This document shows, piece by piece, positions 13,460-26,000 of a DNA stretch of 64,000 bases; position 1 is the first letter of the stretch, and every line of letters starts with the position of its first letter. Position numbers and translations under genes: made by a program. The stretch spans positions 2,612,691 to 2,676,690 of the forward strand of contig NC_031471.1 of assembly GCF_000006565.2 (NCBI RefSeq), given 5' to 3'. Source of the DNA: Toxoplasma gondii ME49 (lineage: Eukaryota; Apicomplexa; Conoidasida; Eucoccidiorida; Sarcocystidae). The notes beneath the pieces were generated by a model. It was not told the DNA's origin. It did not search any database and saw nothing but the letters and a program-made list of their open reading frames with translations.

Positions 13460-13903
13460 TTACTGGAAGTATGTCGTGTCCGCAGTGCGTTCCTCGAGCG
13501 CTTTGTAAATAGCTTGAGAGGCATCACCAGGCTTTCCGTTGTACCTCCAGTGACTGCGGTTGAGCTTCGATAGCACCACATCCGTGGCATCGGCCGGGTC
13601 CACGTTCAGACCCAGATCCTTCAGCGTCTCCTGGACAAAGGCGTAGACACGAGCCTCGAACTTCCGCCTCACACAGCATTTCTTCGCGGTTTCCATGATT
13701 GAGGTCATGTCAACAGGGTCCTGCTCCAACATTGCCAACAACTTCTCCGCGGCTGCCTCTGCAGACACACGGGACTCGGATTCTTTGTCAGAGACTGCGG
13801 CTTGCGCCTGGTCAGGTGCTCCCCTCACGAAGGCACTTTCCTGCCAGGAGACACAGCCAAGGAGGGCGAAAACGACCACGGCAACGATCGTGAATTTCCT
13901 CAT
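13460..13903 (-). CDS. Small secreted protein, unknown function
   Basis: A single-exon frame of 147 codons starts at ATG 13903. That ATG is preferred to an in-frame one at 13954 because it places a textbook signal peptide at the very N terminus: M-R-K-F, a run of about 12 hydrophobic residues, then small and polar residues with a likely cut after the GA around residue 30. The mature part is charged and mostly helical in character. It has a CC pair followed by VRRKFEARVYAF near the middle and a C-terminal segment with DPADATD and SHWRYNGKPGD. No membrane segment follows the signal peptide. This is the profile of T. gondii dense-granule or other secreted proteins, which is an inference only; I do not recognise the family. 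No introns are needed, unlike every neighbouring gene. Confidence 0.65.
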   Translation of the reverse strand: MRKFTIVAVVVFALLGCVSWQESAFVRGAPDQAQAAVSDKESESRVSAEAAAEKLLAMLEQDPVDMTSIMETAKKCCVRRKFEARVYAFVQETLKDLGLNVDPADATDVVLSKLNRSHWRYNGKPGDASQAIYKALEERTADTTYFQ

Positions 13904-16900
13904 CGCCGGGATGAACCCCCGCGCCGAGCAGAAGCAAACGGAGTGGTGCAACATCTTTTCGTCGCCAACACAAAAGCGTACTTCTTTGCAACTGTCCCAG
14001 AGCTATCCACGACGCGGCGCGAGCACTTTGGGGCGACGAGAAGGGCGTGGGGACGAACGAGGCTAGAGACGACGTCGGAGAAAACCGGGAAGGAATCAGT
14101 GCAAGCGGGAGTCAATTACGAGAAAAGAAACAAGATATACACTGAACAAAACGCTGCGTCCCCAGGCTCAAAAAAACAGACTCATGCAGGTTGCCGAGAC
14201 AGACAGACGCAGACACTGCCCGCAAGAAACCCCCGCATGTGGGGTTGACGCTGCCGCTGAGACACTGGCATCGACAACACGACAAACAGCGTCGGAAATG
14301 GGGGAGCGCAACGCGTCTCCGGACAAATACAAACAGCTTTTCAGCGCGGTATATACAGCTTCAGGGTTTGCAGAGCCAGTTAATTTTAAGTAGAATGTCT
14401 GTAACCTACTATCACACAGTTTGTGTGAGACCAGAGAAGTTGAGGTACAAAGAATTGACAGAGTGCTACATGAGACATGGAGCACCCTGCGAACAGCCAC
14501 GGTTGTCTTTGAGCTGAGCGTCGCGTCTTCTTTTCTGGCATCTGTCTATCCCAGAACCCTTTGATCCCTGCTGACATTCGGTTCAACATTAAAACACAAA
14601 ACGTTAGGGGGAGAAACACATTTGAGGAAAACACAACGGCCAGACTACCGTCCTTCAGAACAGCATTTCAGCGTACAGAGTTTGGTGACAAACCTTAGGA
14701 AAAATTTGTGTTGAGAGACTGCCGCCGGTCTTTAGAGCTGAGTCGGTTCAGGCGGCTATGCCAACCGCCTAAAACAGGGAAGACAACGAAAATAGGATAT
14801 TCTTGTCTCCGCTAAGGCAGGAGCAGGCTGTTCAGAAGCGGTGCCCCGTTAACAGAAAGAGCCGGTTTGCCGAGCAAGATTGGTGCACCTGCCTACACTC
14901 TATTGTTGGACGACTTCACAGACCTTTCGTATTTCAGCACCACGGTTTTGTTAAGGAGGTGAAGGCTACCGCTCTCGTACTGCGGAAACTCACCTCTCGA
15001 GGACCAAAGCCGGTTGTTAGCTGTGGTGCTGGAGTCTAGAAGCTCAGTAGACGACCTGGAGAAGAAGGCTAGTATCATACGCCTTTCTATCAGCAGTTCG
15101 TTCCTCCCTTAACTTCCAGCCCCCGCTCTGTCGGTCCGCAAAAATGGCATTACCTGGGTTCCCTCCCGGCGGGCAGCCTGGTTATCCAGTTTCCTTCGAG
15201 AGAAGAAATTGCCTCTCCACAATTCCACCCGCACGAAACAACTGTCGTTTGCTTGCAAGTTGGCCTTCCCCTGACTTCTGCATGTGCATTTTTCAACTAG
15301 GCAGCAGTGTGACACATCACGGGAGCGATCGAGCTCTGAAGCGGTGTGCATTTCAATCGGACAGAATCGTGTGCCGGAGGTACCCAGATGGAAGGAACAA
15401 TCTGCGACAACAGAAGTGCGACATTTATTTGACGAACTGCCAGGAGACCAAGCTTGCTTGGAATGATGCAACACAGGCGCAGGAACAGGAAGATACCGAA
15501 GCAAAGAAAACAAGCAATACGGTGCAAGGATGGACACCGTGATACAGACAAAACCGGGACTCTGAAGAAAGCAGGAGCGGTAAGGTGCCAGAGGATCAGT
15601 GAGACGATTAGGGTGAGTTATGGGTACTCAGGTACACTGCCGGCACGAGAAAGCGCATATCGACAAAAGATTGAGAGCTGACGATTCTCTCATCGCTGGT
15701 GCGTCGTTCTTCACTGGCCAACGTCTGGGATCATAAAGGAATATGTGTCGTCAGATTGAGCGTGGAGTACGAATGAAATAGTGCTTTCGATCGCAAACCA
15801 GGCTCACGAAGTCAGAAACTTCTTTCCTGAGGGGTCCTTTGGAATGCCGTACTTCGTGAACATGTGCCCGTAGTTGTTATCGGCTGCTGGGATTTTCTCA
15901 GACTCACCATTTGTCACCGACTCTTCTGTTTGTCTGTCAGCACATGCGTGCACGCTTCCTGTCTGCAGATTTGTGTGGAAACCTATCTACCTGTTTACAA
16001 GCTGAACACCTGAGATAACGAAAACTGATGGCTACACGAGATGTGGCTTTCGGTACACGCCCAGGTGTATCGCCGTGTCTATAGTGCAGGATCTTGTGTG
16101 CAAATCTCTTGCTCACGCGCAACGTCTGAGGACACTCGCCTGCCGACATAATAACCCAGTACCCCGCATCCGACACACGAAAGTGTACCTCAGCGTGTCG
16201 ATCTCCAGATGGGGCTACGCAGAGAGGCGCGTATCCACATGGATGCAGGATCACATGCGCGACTGCTTCAGAACAGAAGAGAAAACGAAGGAGAGACGCG
16301 CGTCCCCAGTCGACTCAAGTTCTACATGGTGTACCCCCCGCTGCCGAATTCGCCCACCTCACCCCCTCCTCTCAAGATCAGCAGCCTGTCGAGCTGCGGT
16401 TAGAAAACCTGCTGGCGAAGACTGGGTTTTTACCTTTTTTTCCTCCGCTTCAGGCCTCTTTCGCCTGATAGACATGCAAAGATCAGTGCAACATCCACCC
16501 CTCACGCCTTCTGTGACGGATGCTGAGAGGAGGTCTCAAGCGAGCAGGGAAGTGAACATCGGCGCTGGGCCTAGGCGGGGTATGAAAAGTGTCGACAAAC
16601 AGTCCTGTCTTTGCTTTTACCGCCCGCCGCAGCGCTCCACCAGGGACACCGACAGCCACCAGCTACTTTCCGAGTTCTGCATTTTCGCATTTTTTCCAGA
16701 AAACGACTCCCGGACCCGGACCCCCCGTGGACTCCGCATCGCAGGCTTCCAAAAGGCGGCTCGGCAAAAACTGCATGCCGAGGTCGAGTGCCGCAGGTGT
16801 CATCCCTGCTGAGTATCCATGCCCCTGAGACGTCAGTCTTCTTTCCTACGCGGGCGGTCTAGGAGACACGGAGAAGATGCACGGGACGTAAACTCTGACG

Positions 16901-18074
16901 CTTCCGGTTTTTGTGCCGCTAAAAACCCAGTCGCCAACTTCTCTCCGTTCTCGAGTTGACGGCGACAGTTCCTCTGTTTTCGATTTCAAAAGTGTGATTT
17001 TCGACTCTCTCGCCTCGAGCCCCAGACGATAGATGGGCTCTACGCGTGCGCGACTAGACACCGGCAACAGAGCGAGAAAAGTGCGCGTGGCTTTTTCTCC
17101 AGTTCGATTTCCTGCTTTTCTCACCTTTGTGCCCACCCGACTTTTGCGCATTTGTTTCCGTTGAATTCTGCGCCTTTCATGGCAACGAAACCTATACACT
17201 TCCCTCTCAACTGCAACCTCTTGGCCGCAACTCCCGCTGTGTGGAGCGTCCCGTTTCTGTCTCCGCACTCAATCTGGAGGTTCCTCCTGTCTCCACAAGC
17301 TTCTTCCCGTGTCTCCTGCCTCTTTCGAGGGGAGGCAGTTTCACTTGCATGCTTCCCAACTTCTCTCCATCGTGTTTTCGCTCCTTTCGATCTCTGAACT
17401 CCGTCTCCCGCCTCGTCCTCGCCGGAACACATTCGCCTTACTCTTCAGGAGCTCTCCAATATAGCCTCTTATAGAAACTGTCTTCATTCCCTCTGGCTTC
17501 CTCCCTTTCTCTAAAGGCTATCCGGATCGTCTTCTCCGTTCTCGCCTGCGCGCGTGCAGTGCCCTGACTTCTGATCGAGACTCTGAATCTCCCGTTTCCT
17601 GCTTCTTCACCTTTGTCTCTTCGGGAGGTGGACCTTTGTTTCACAGAAACTAGTTTTTTCGTTGACCACAAGCGTCTGTCGAAAGCCCTCCTGGTCTTCC
17701 TTTCTCTCCATCTCCTCGTCGTCTTCTCCCTCTTTCTCTTTGTCCTCGTCTCTTCCGCTTCCGCGGTGGCGCTTTCTGCCTCTCAGCGCACTGTCAACGC
17801 CTGAAAAACGACACTTTTGTGGAGGAAAGTTTTCCTTCTTCTGCTTCCCTGTCGGTTTCTCTGTGTGAGGGTCGTCAACCCTGTGCAACGGAGTCTGAGG
17901 ACGCAGCACCCACCAGACTGAAGAGCTGGAGCTGGGGCGTTCCCGTCCACGTTAGAAAACACTGTTTCTCCGCATGCTTTGTTTGGGGTAGACGCATCTC
18001 CTGGAAGCTACTATGTATGCCAAAGTCGACAGATAAGAAAGCTCGCGTCCTCGTCTCCCCTCGTCAGCGGGTGG
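13904..18074. other. Intergenic: divergent upstream region of the secreted protein and CDPK genes
   Basis: This separates two divergently transcribed genes and should contain both promoters and the 5' UTR of the CDPK gene. From about 16.9 to 17.9 kb the plus strand is pyrimidine-rich. An ATG at 15144 sits in a good Toxoplasma start context (CAAAAATGG) and opens a 132-codon frame with a Pro/Gly-rich beginning. Another open frame spans 16075-16812. Neither shows a family signature and I do not call them as genes. Confidence 0.4.
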
Positions 18075-21000
18075 ATGGGGTGCACACACTCGAGAGGCCT
18101 CGCGGGGGCCTCTCGTCCGACGAACCTCCCGCTTTCTCACTTGAAAACGAAGTCCGCGAAGGTCTCTCCTTTTCAGCTGAGGCCCACCGCCGCTCCCCAG
18201 ACTGTTTCGTCCTCGAGGGAGCTTCCGCTGCCGAACGCAGAAAAGGATTCGGGGGGAAGTGCAAGAGAAGACTCACTCCTTGGCAGCGAGGAACGGCTTT
18301 CGGCCAGTCCTCAGAATACCTCGGCGGTTTCTGCTGGCTTCCCCAGAGAGAATGCGGAGCCACAGGCCTCGCCGCTTGAGCCTGGAGGAGACACCACGCC
18401 GGGGCGGACCACAGGAGACACGGGCGCAAGTAGAAAGGGAGAAGACGCCGACGTTTCCCAAGCAGAAGCAGTCGCAGAGAAAAGGCAAGAAGACAATGGA
18501 GAACAAGCTCTGACAGCAGCGAGGTAAGCGCAGTCCAAGAGAGAAAGAAGAGGCAGGAGAAACCAGTGAATGGATGGGAGGGCAGGGTGAGAAGAGAAGA
18601 CAGATATGAGAGAGAGGCAGCGAGAAGAAGTCAAGTTGGAGTGTCAAAGAAACACACGAGAGCGAAGGGGGAGATGGACCAAGCGCTACCGAAAAACGGT
18701 GGCAGAGGTGAACAGGGTGGGAAAGGAAGCGGAGGAGAAACGTGAGAAGAAAGTGATGAGATTTGGAAAAGGGACAGAAGGGTCGTTAGAGGCAAGACAT
18801 GCGATAGAGGAGGACAGAAGATCTGGAGCATCGCACAGGTAGTCCAGAGGGAGGTGTGTTCTGGGGGCGGAATGAAGGAGGCAGGTGTGAGAGCGAAGAC
18901 GAACCTCACAGCGAGCCTTTTTTCTCGTCAGAAGTCCAGGGCTGGAGTCTGCATCCCCTCTTTCTCCTTTGCATTTGGTCCTCCCCTCTCGCATGTCCCG
19001 TCTATACTTCTCGCGACATCACTCCTCCTGTTCCTTTCCTCTCGTCTTCATTATCTCGCTTCTCTCGTCGGTCCATCCCTCAGTTTGCATTCCTCTCTCC
19101 CTCTCGTTCGGTGCGCTTTCTCTTTTGTTCAGAGTGTCTCACGGCGCTCGCGTCGCGCTGCCTTCTCCCTGTCAAGCGCTGTTGACTCCCTCGGGCGCTG
19201 AGGCTGAGGCGCAGAGTCCCTCGCGTGCGGACCAAGGCTCGCCGTTCTCAGGCGCTTCGCGTTGGTTGCGTCCTGCGTTTCCTTCACCTGCTCGGAGGAA
19301 GAAAGACAAGGAGCGGAAGGGCCGCGTGACCACCCGGCGCCGAGCCAGCAAAAACGGCTTGGCGCCGGTCTCCCAGAATCAGCTGTTTCGGTACCGCTTT
19401 CGTCGAAAGAAAACGCGAACCAGGGGGGGCGGGTGCTCGGAGCCCGACGCGCGTGCTGCTCCGGTCGCGGACGGGGCCTCGAAGAGCAGTTCCTTCTCCG
19501 TGGGGCCGACGCGGGGCGAGGCATCCCCTCCTGTCGCCTCGCCCCACGCGCGCTGTCCGCGGTGCGGCCGAGATTTTCCGGCGCCCGACAGTCCCTTCGC
19601 CCATATTGGAGCCCAACACGGTCGCGAGCTCACTCAGGCGACGCCGCGCGAGCCAGTCGCGGCCGAACGGGTCGCGCCGCCGATGTCGCCCGCAGAGCGC
19701 GCGAGTCACGCGCCGGCGCATGCAGAGGGCCAGGGCCTTGGCCACCGGCTCCTCTCGCCGAAGCGACATCGCCCGTACTTCGACCGCGTGCGCCCCGCGG
19801 GGACAAGGTGTGCACAAGACTCGGCCCTGCGGCCCGGTGGCGAGGCCCCCTTCGCCTTCGGCGGGGGGACCTTCGCGATTCGAGACGCGCCCGGAGGGAG
19901 ACAGCCCGCCAAGGGCAAGCTCGCGCGGCCTCCAAACCATCGCAGCAGTGTAGATCCAAAGACGCACGAAAAGCAGGGACACGCGACTCCAGTTGTCAAC
20001 GGCGCTCCGGACGCCTCGCCGAGAAAAGGCCGGCACGCGCGCTCCCCTGGAAGCGAAGGCGCGAGGCCCTGCTGTGCATGTGGGTGGCCGGGGCCTCAGG
20101 GGCCTCAGGCGGCGGCGCAGTCGGACTCCAAAGGCACCCACCGCGCCACGGAGCCCCGGGGGAGACCGCGTGCAGACCACCGTTCTCGGAGGGGACCCGA
20201 AGAAGACGTTTCTGTAAGCGTGGGACGCTCGGCGGGAGCCGACGCAAACGTAGTGAGACACACACAAACGGGGCGTTTTTGCTGCAGGACGCACGAGAAC
20301 AGACATCGTCAGATTGCGGTTAGGGCCTAGGCGACGTGGCAGAACGCTACTGTAGACTGTTGAAGACCAAAGTGTCTAGGGTGTGTGTCATCCGAGCACT
20401 GCTGAATATCAGCGGAGGGCGAGAAAGTTTCCTTGCGCCTCAACTCAGCCCAGACTTTCTTTGCGGATGCTGCACTGCAGATCTGTAGCATCTCAGTCAT
20501 GTTGATTAGACAATCTGTACACGATACGCCCGAACAGTCTATTTGCCTCGGGACGGGAGGGCCCAGGATAGTAACTTTTTCCCCTCACGCACATGTACGT
20601 AGTTGTGTGGGGCAGTGGAGGATGGTGTGGTCCCTGCATAACCGCTTCCCATGCACTCTTTTGTTCACAGAGTTCAGACCTCAGCGTGCCTCCGGAATTC
20701 GTGATGGCGGATCCGCTCTCGTTCTTCAACTCTCTCACCCACACGCCTCTCTTCACAAGTCGCATCAAGACAAAAGTAAAGCTCGAACAAGTCTACGACG
20801 TCAGCAACCACGTTCTGGGAACAGGTAACTGCACACCATTCAACGCGTATTGTCCAATTTCGTATCATATATATTTATATATATATATATATATATGTAT
20901 CTGTGGAAGTATAAAGATATGTGCACATGCATATACAAATATACATATGCACGTATGTATCTATCTATCTATATATATATATATATATATATAGTTGTAT

Positions 21001-22965
21001 AGGCAGTTACGTGCTTTAGGCGTGTATTTCACTTCATTTGTGCTGTGGCTTCTCTGTCGCTTGGGGTCCGACGGTTGCACCCTGAAGGCGTTCACATTTT
21101 CCTAAGGATAAACAGGATCGATTCTTCCTCCAGCGACTCGACAGGAACTGTAGATGTCAAGGAAGCTCTTCCGCCGCGAGTTGCTGCGACGCTGTGTTCT
21201 TGCTCGCGTGCGCCACTTTCAATGCACATGTATATGTACACATACAAACACATGTGTGGGTGTGGAAAGATGTAGAAGTATGTATCCTTGTGTGCGTGTG
21301 TGTGTAATGCGGTGTATGTCTCGCTGTTTCGCCGTTTTTTTGGTTGCCTCTTGCCGGGAGGGGGCATGAAGGGGAGGTGCTCAGGAAAGTTCTTTGTTTT
21401 TTTCGACACAAACACCCTTCCGTCTCGATCTATGCGACGAAAGGGGCAGTCGCGGGCTGTTGCTCGTTGCGGGGCCTCCGCTGGTGCAGTCCCTTCAGCG
21501 TGGATTCTTCTCCCCTGTTCTTCTCCTTTTGTCTCCTCAGGGATCAGCGGCGCCGTGCGGATCGGGCACCACCGGCAAAGCAGGCGACAGGTGGCCATCA
21601 AGACGCTCTGTCTGTCTGCCATGGCTCCCAAGAGGACGTTGATGCTGTACAACGAAGTTGCGATTTATCTCCAGGTAGACCACCCGAACATCTGCAAACT
21701 CCTCGAAGTTTTCGTGGACGACGGCGAGGAGAGGAAGCCTGCCGCAGAGTCTCCCCGACTTGCAGGCAACAGAGAGAGAGCCGAGAGCGCAGAAGCGAGG
21801 GGCGACTCCCGCAGTCTTGTGGGTTCGAGTCCCGTGCATGCGGTCGGGAAAACTGGGGACGGTAAGCAGTTGAGAAACCGTGTTTCAGCCAGAGCGTCTT
21901 CTCTGTAAAGAACCGTTGCTCGTGTCGGAAACTCCTGGGTTTCACCACTCGTTGGTTCCACAGGATCTGCTGACAAGGTGACGCCTCCAAAGCAGGGGCT
22001 AGCTGCGAGCGTTTCGCTCTTTAAATTGTAGCTCGTTCGAGAGACGAGGCCGCAGACGCAGGCGGCGGGAGAGCAGAGAACGGTCTTCGTTTCCGTCACG
22101 CAGTGTTTCCTGATAGGGAAACGAGGGGAACAGATCCAGCGGTGCACGGTGGCAAGGTTGAGACGTTGTTTTCTCCTTCTTCCTCGTCTCCTGAGAGTAT
22201 CGTCTGCTCGGTCGTGTCTGATTTCTTCTGGCGTTGTCTCGACCTCGCGGTCGCATATCACTCTGGGCACCATTTAGGTACCCTGCCTCGGCCGGCTTTC
22301 GAAGCGCTGCTCTGTCCTGACTGCCTTTCCCGTGTTTTGCGTGTCTGTTCGACTTCTTTTCGACTCTCTGCTGATTCACTTCTTCACAGTTTCCGTGTTT
22401 TCCGGTTTCAGCTCTCGACGCCTACTCTTTTGGCGCGAGTTGTTTCCTGACGCCTCCGTGTTTCTCTTCCGAGCTACACCCAGCGACTCGCGCTGCCTCC
22501 GCACTCCTGCCCACGTCTTTCGCGCACCGAGTTCTGTGGCGTTTCCTTCCACGAACCTCGCTCTTCTCTGATTTCACTTTTCGTCTTCCCCGTGTGCGTG
22601 CGCGGCTGCCCCTTCAGTGCGAACTCCAGTCTCTTCAGAGGGGACGCCCCTGCGAGCAGAAGACCTGAAAAGCGAAGAGCAAGACGACAGGGAAGAAAGG
22701 AAAGAAAGGCGTGGAAGCTGCATGTCTCGGACGTCGATTTCTTCCGACGAGAAAGGGCACAAACGAATTCACTTGGTGATGGAACTGTGCACCGGCAAAG
22801 AACTTTACGATCGCCTGGCGAGAAAAAAGAGATACAGCGAAAAAGATGCAGGCCGCGTCACGCGACAAATGCTCTCCGCTATCAACTACTGCCACCAAAG
22901 ACACATTTGCCACAGGGACCTCAAGTACGCGACTTCAAACTGCAAGTAAAGACATGGATGTATGC

Positions 22966-23003
<38 letters not shown>

Positions 23004-26000
23004 TCGTGTATCTATCTATGTGTTTTGCTGTATTCATAGCTGTTAAAATTTATATGTGCACATAAGGCTTGTGTGTGTAAGGATTTGTTTGTATATCTGT
23101 GGCATCATCCTTGGCGTATACATGTACATATATATATATATATATATGCGTAGATGTATAGACATATGCAGACTTGTGTGGAAGTGGATGTGCATGCATA
23201 AGCTCGTGTGTTATCGACTGAGAATAAAGAATCCCGGAAGAATGATAGGGCGACCGTGTTGGAGCCCTATTGGCAGGCCCTCTCTTTGTCTGAAAACACT
23301 TCCCATTTCTGTCGAGCTCGTGTTCTGCTGTCTCTGTCTTCTTGTTCGACTCTCCCTGATCTTCTTCTACTTTCTCTGTTCTTCTTCTGCATCTCGCTGA
23401 GTCCGTGGAAGCGGCGACCTCGTATCTTTTTCTCGTTTTTCGCGAGCTTCTTTCAACGCTTGGCAGACTTTTTGGGCCTTATTTTGCGTTTCTCGACAGA
23501 CTCGAGAACTGGGTCTTTCGAGATGACAGCGACGACGCACCCTTGAAGCTGGTGAGCTTCTGCTTCTGTGTCCATCCGCAGCCAATGTTTATCGAACGTT
23601 CCTGCTGCTTCCTTGTGTGAACATGCAAGGACCTCCCTCCAAAGGAGATTGTTTCCTGGTAGCAACTCGGTCCACGCGTTCCTTCGTTCCCTGCTCAAGA
23701 AAACGAGAAGAACAACAGACGGATCTCCATAGAACTACCGTTCGTATGGATTTGTGATTCTTCTTCGTGTGGCGACTAGCCCTATAGGTTCTTCCCCGAG
23801 TGAACGTCTCGCCGTCGTTCCAGCGCCTTCTGCTACTTACCTAATCCTCCGTTTGTCCCTTTTTTCTTCCATGCGTGGCAAGCTGTTTTCTGATTGGTTT
23901 ACTTGCTTCCTCCACCGTATCGTCTCCTCGTCGTTTTCCTGCCTCTGCGCTTCCGTCGTAACCCATAAGTTTCTCTGTATTTCAAAATTGATTCCTGCGA
24001 GTGTAAGTTCAATTGCACGTCTTCGTGAATCGCACAACTAGTTCTACTGCCTTTCTCTTTATATATGTATATATATACACATATGTATGTATTTGTTGAT
24101 TTCATAAAATCGAAGAAAGGAATTTCAGCTTTCTGACGGTACCTCGACGCACTGTCCTTCACTCCCACGTGTCGTCGTCTTGCCCAGTCTGGTCGCTCAG
24201 ATTCCTCCAGCTGGTGTTGTTTTTACTTGATTTTTCGTGCATTGTTTGTTCTTCAGATTGACTTTGGTTTTAGTCGCATTTTCCACCCCGGAGTCAGGAT
24301 GACTGCCATGCACGGCACCGTCTACTACGTCGCGCCCGAAGTCATGGACGGAAAATACAACGAAAAATGTGACCTCTGGAGTATCGGTGAGCGCACGTGC
24401 GTCTTCACAGAGATACAGAGATGCACAAATAAAAATGTGTAGAGATTCATACGTACGTGCGTATTGAGGGAAATCGAGAGATTTACACGGTTAAGATTCA
24501 GGGGGTTATGGTGGCAGGTGCATGCATGTCGGTGGTGACGTGTGTCTTTCAGTGTCTGTATTGAGAGCTAGATTCAGGTTCGTGCACATCGACGGATGTG
24601 TAGATGCCCATGTTTCGATTGTGTGTGTGTGTCTTGCTGTTTTCTCGTGGATAGAGCCGAGAGGACGGATGTGAAAGTGGACGTGGACGCGTTTTGACAG
24701 ATCCGGGGTTCAGCGTGGATGTACACAAGTCTCCGCGTGTGTGTCCCTCCGTACCCAATGGAGAGAGGTCAGGATAGAGAGGGACTCTCGGGTCGATGTC
24801 AACGTTTTCACTTTCAGGCGTCATCGTCTACATGCTGCTAAGCGGCAGCCCTCCGTTTACCGGCCATGGAGACCAAGAAATCCTCATCAAAATTCGCAGA
24901 TGCAAGTACAACATGGACGGACCTCGCTGGCGTGGCATCTCCGAGCAAGCCAAGCATTTTATTGCCTCTCTTCTCAGGTAACGTCTTCTCCACAGTTCTA
25001 TGCAAAACCATAATTAAATATATATATATATATACAGATATGTCTGAAAATCATAGATACACATGTATACATAGATATAGAGACGTCCGTGTACTTATAT
25101 ATGTATATGCGTGCATAAAATCGTTGAGGGGTCTCGTCTCGAGCCTTTGTGTATGTGTTGATGTATTCCTGGTAAGGGCCGTACCGCTTTCTCACTTGTG
25201 TTTTCTCCCCTCACGGTATAAGTGTCGTGACAGTTTGTATGGTTGCGCTTGTGCTTGTCAATTAACCGGTATCCTGTTCGCGCTGTTCAAGTCCGCTAAC
25301 GATGCTGGATTCCACTGCCCTACGACGTCCAAGTGTTTCCACCTGGGTTGCGTCCCGGGCATTACCAGCAAGTGTAACTAGCTGATGCCCGAACCAGTAC
25401 CGTTAGTAGAGATAGACGGGCGTAAGTATTCCGTGCAGATGCATACCAGGCAGAAGACTGTCAAAGAGAAGTCGATAGCTGTCCAGTCTGTATCCAAATG
25501 GTGGGCCGGTCCCGTCTGTGGGCAACCCGCAGTTGTTTTTCCTCAGATGTGAATGAGTTGTCTTGGAGACGTTTTTTGCGTTCTCTTCAATACGGAGTCC
25601 ATGTGGCGGCTGACACGCGGAGTCGTCGCCAAGCGCCAGGGAGCAGTCGCTTTTCTGTGGGAGTGCCCGGATTGCCGGGACCGTTCTCACCTAGTCTTGG
25701 TTTTTCATTTCCTGTGTCCAGGAGAAATCCAGAAGAACGCCCGTCAGCTGAGGAAGCTCTGAAACATCCGTGGCTTGTCGCCGCAGAGAAGGAGGCCCTC
25801 GCCGACACCGAAATAGACGTGAGCGTGCTGAAGAGCATGCAGCGCTTCGCGGCTTGCTCGGCCATCAAACGCGCTTCTCTCGGTGAGTTCGACCCTGCAC
25901 GTCTCCCTTGACTTGCTTTTTATTTACTGCATGCACGCGCGTTCGCACGCGCGTTCCTGGCGCACATCACACAGCTGAGTTCAAATAGTTGCAACGTCTA

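Noticed and set aside
16075..16812. A 245-codon open frame upstream of the CDPK gene.
   Set aside because: No domain or secretory signal, and its composition resembles the surrounding non-coding DNA; could be CDPK 5' UTR.
19284..20306. A 340-codon minus-strand frame opposite CDPK exon 2.
   Set aside because: It is an antisense shadow of a GC-rich coding exon; the plus-strand frame is fixed by splice phase on both sides.
21819..21835. GTGGGTTCGAGTCCCGT, a near-perfect tRNA T-arm sequence.
   Set aside because: It lies inside a CDPK exon, no A-box or acceptor stem is found at proper distance, and the frame through it is needed for the kinase protein.
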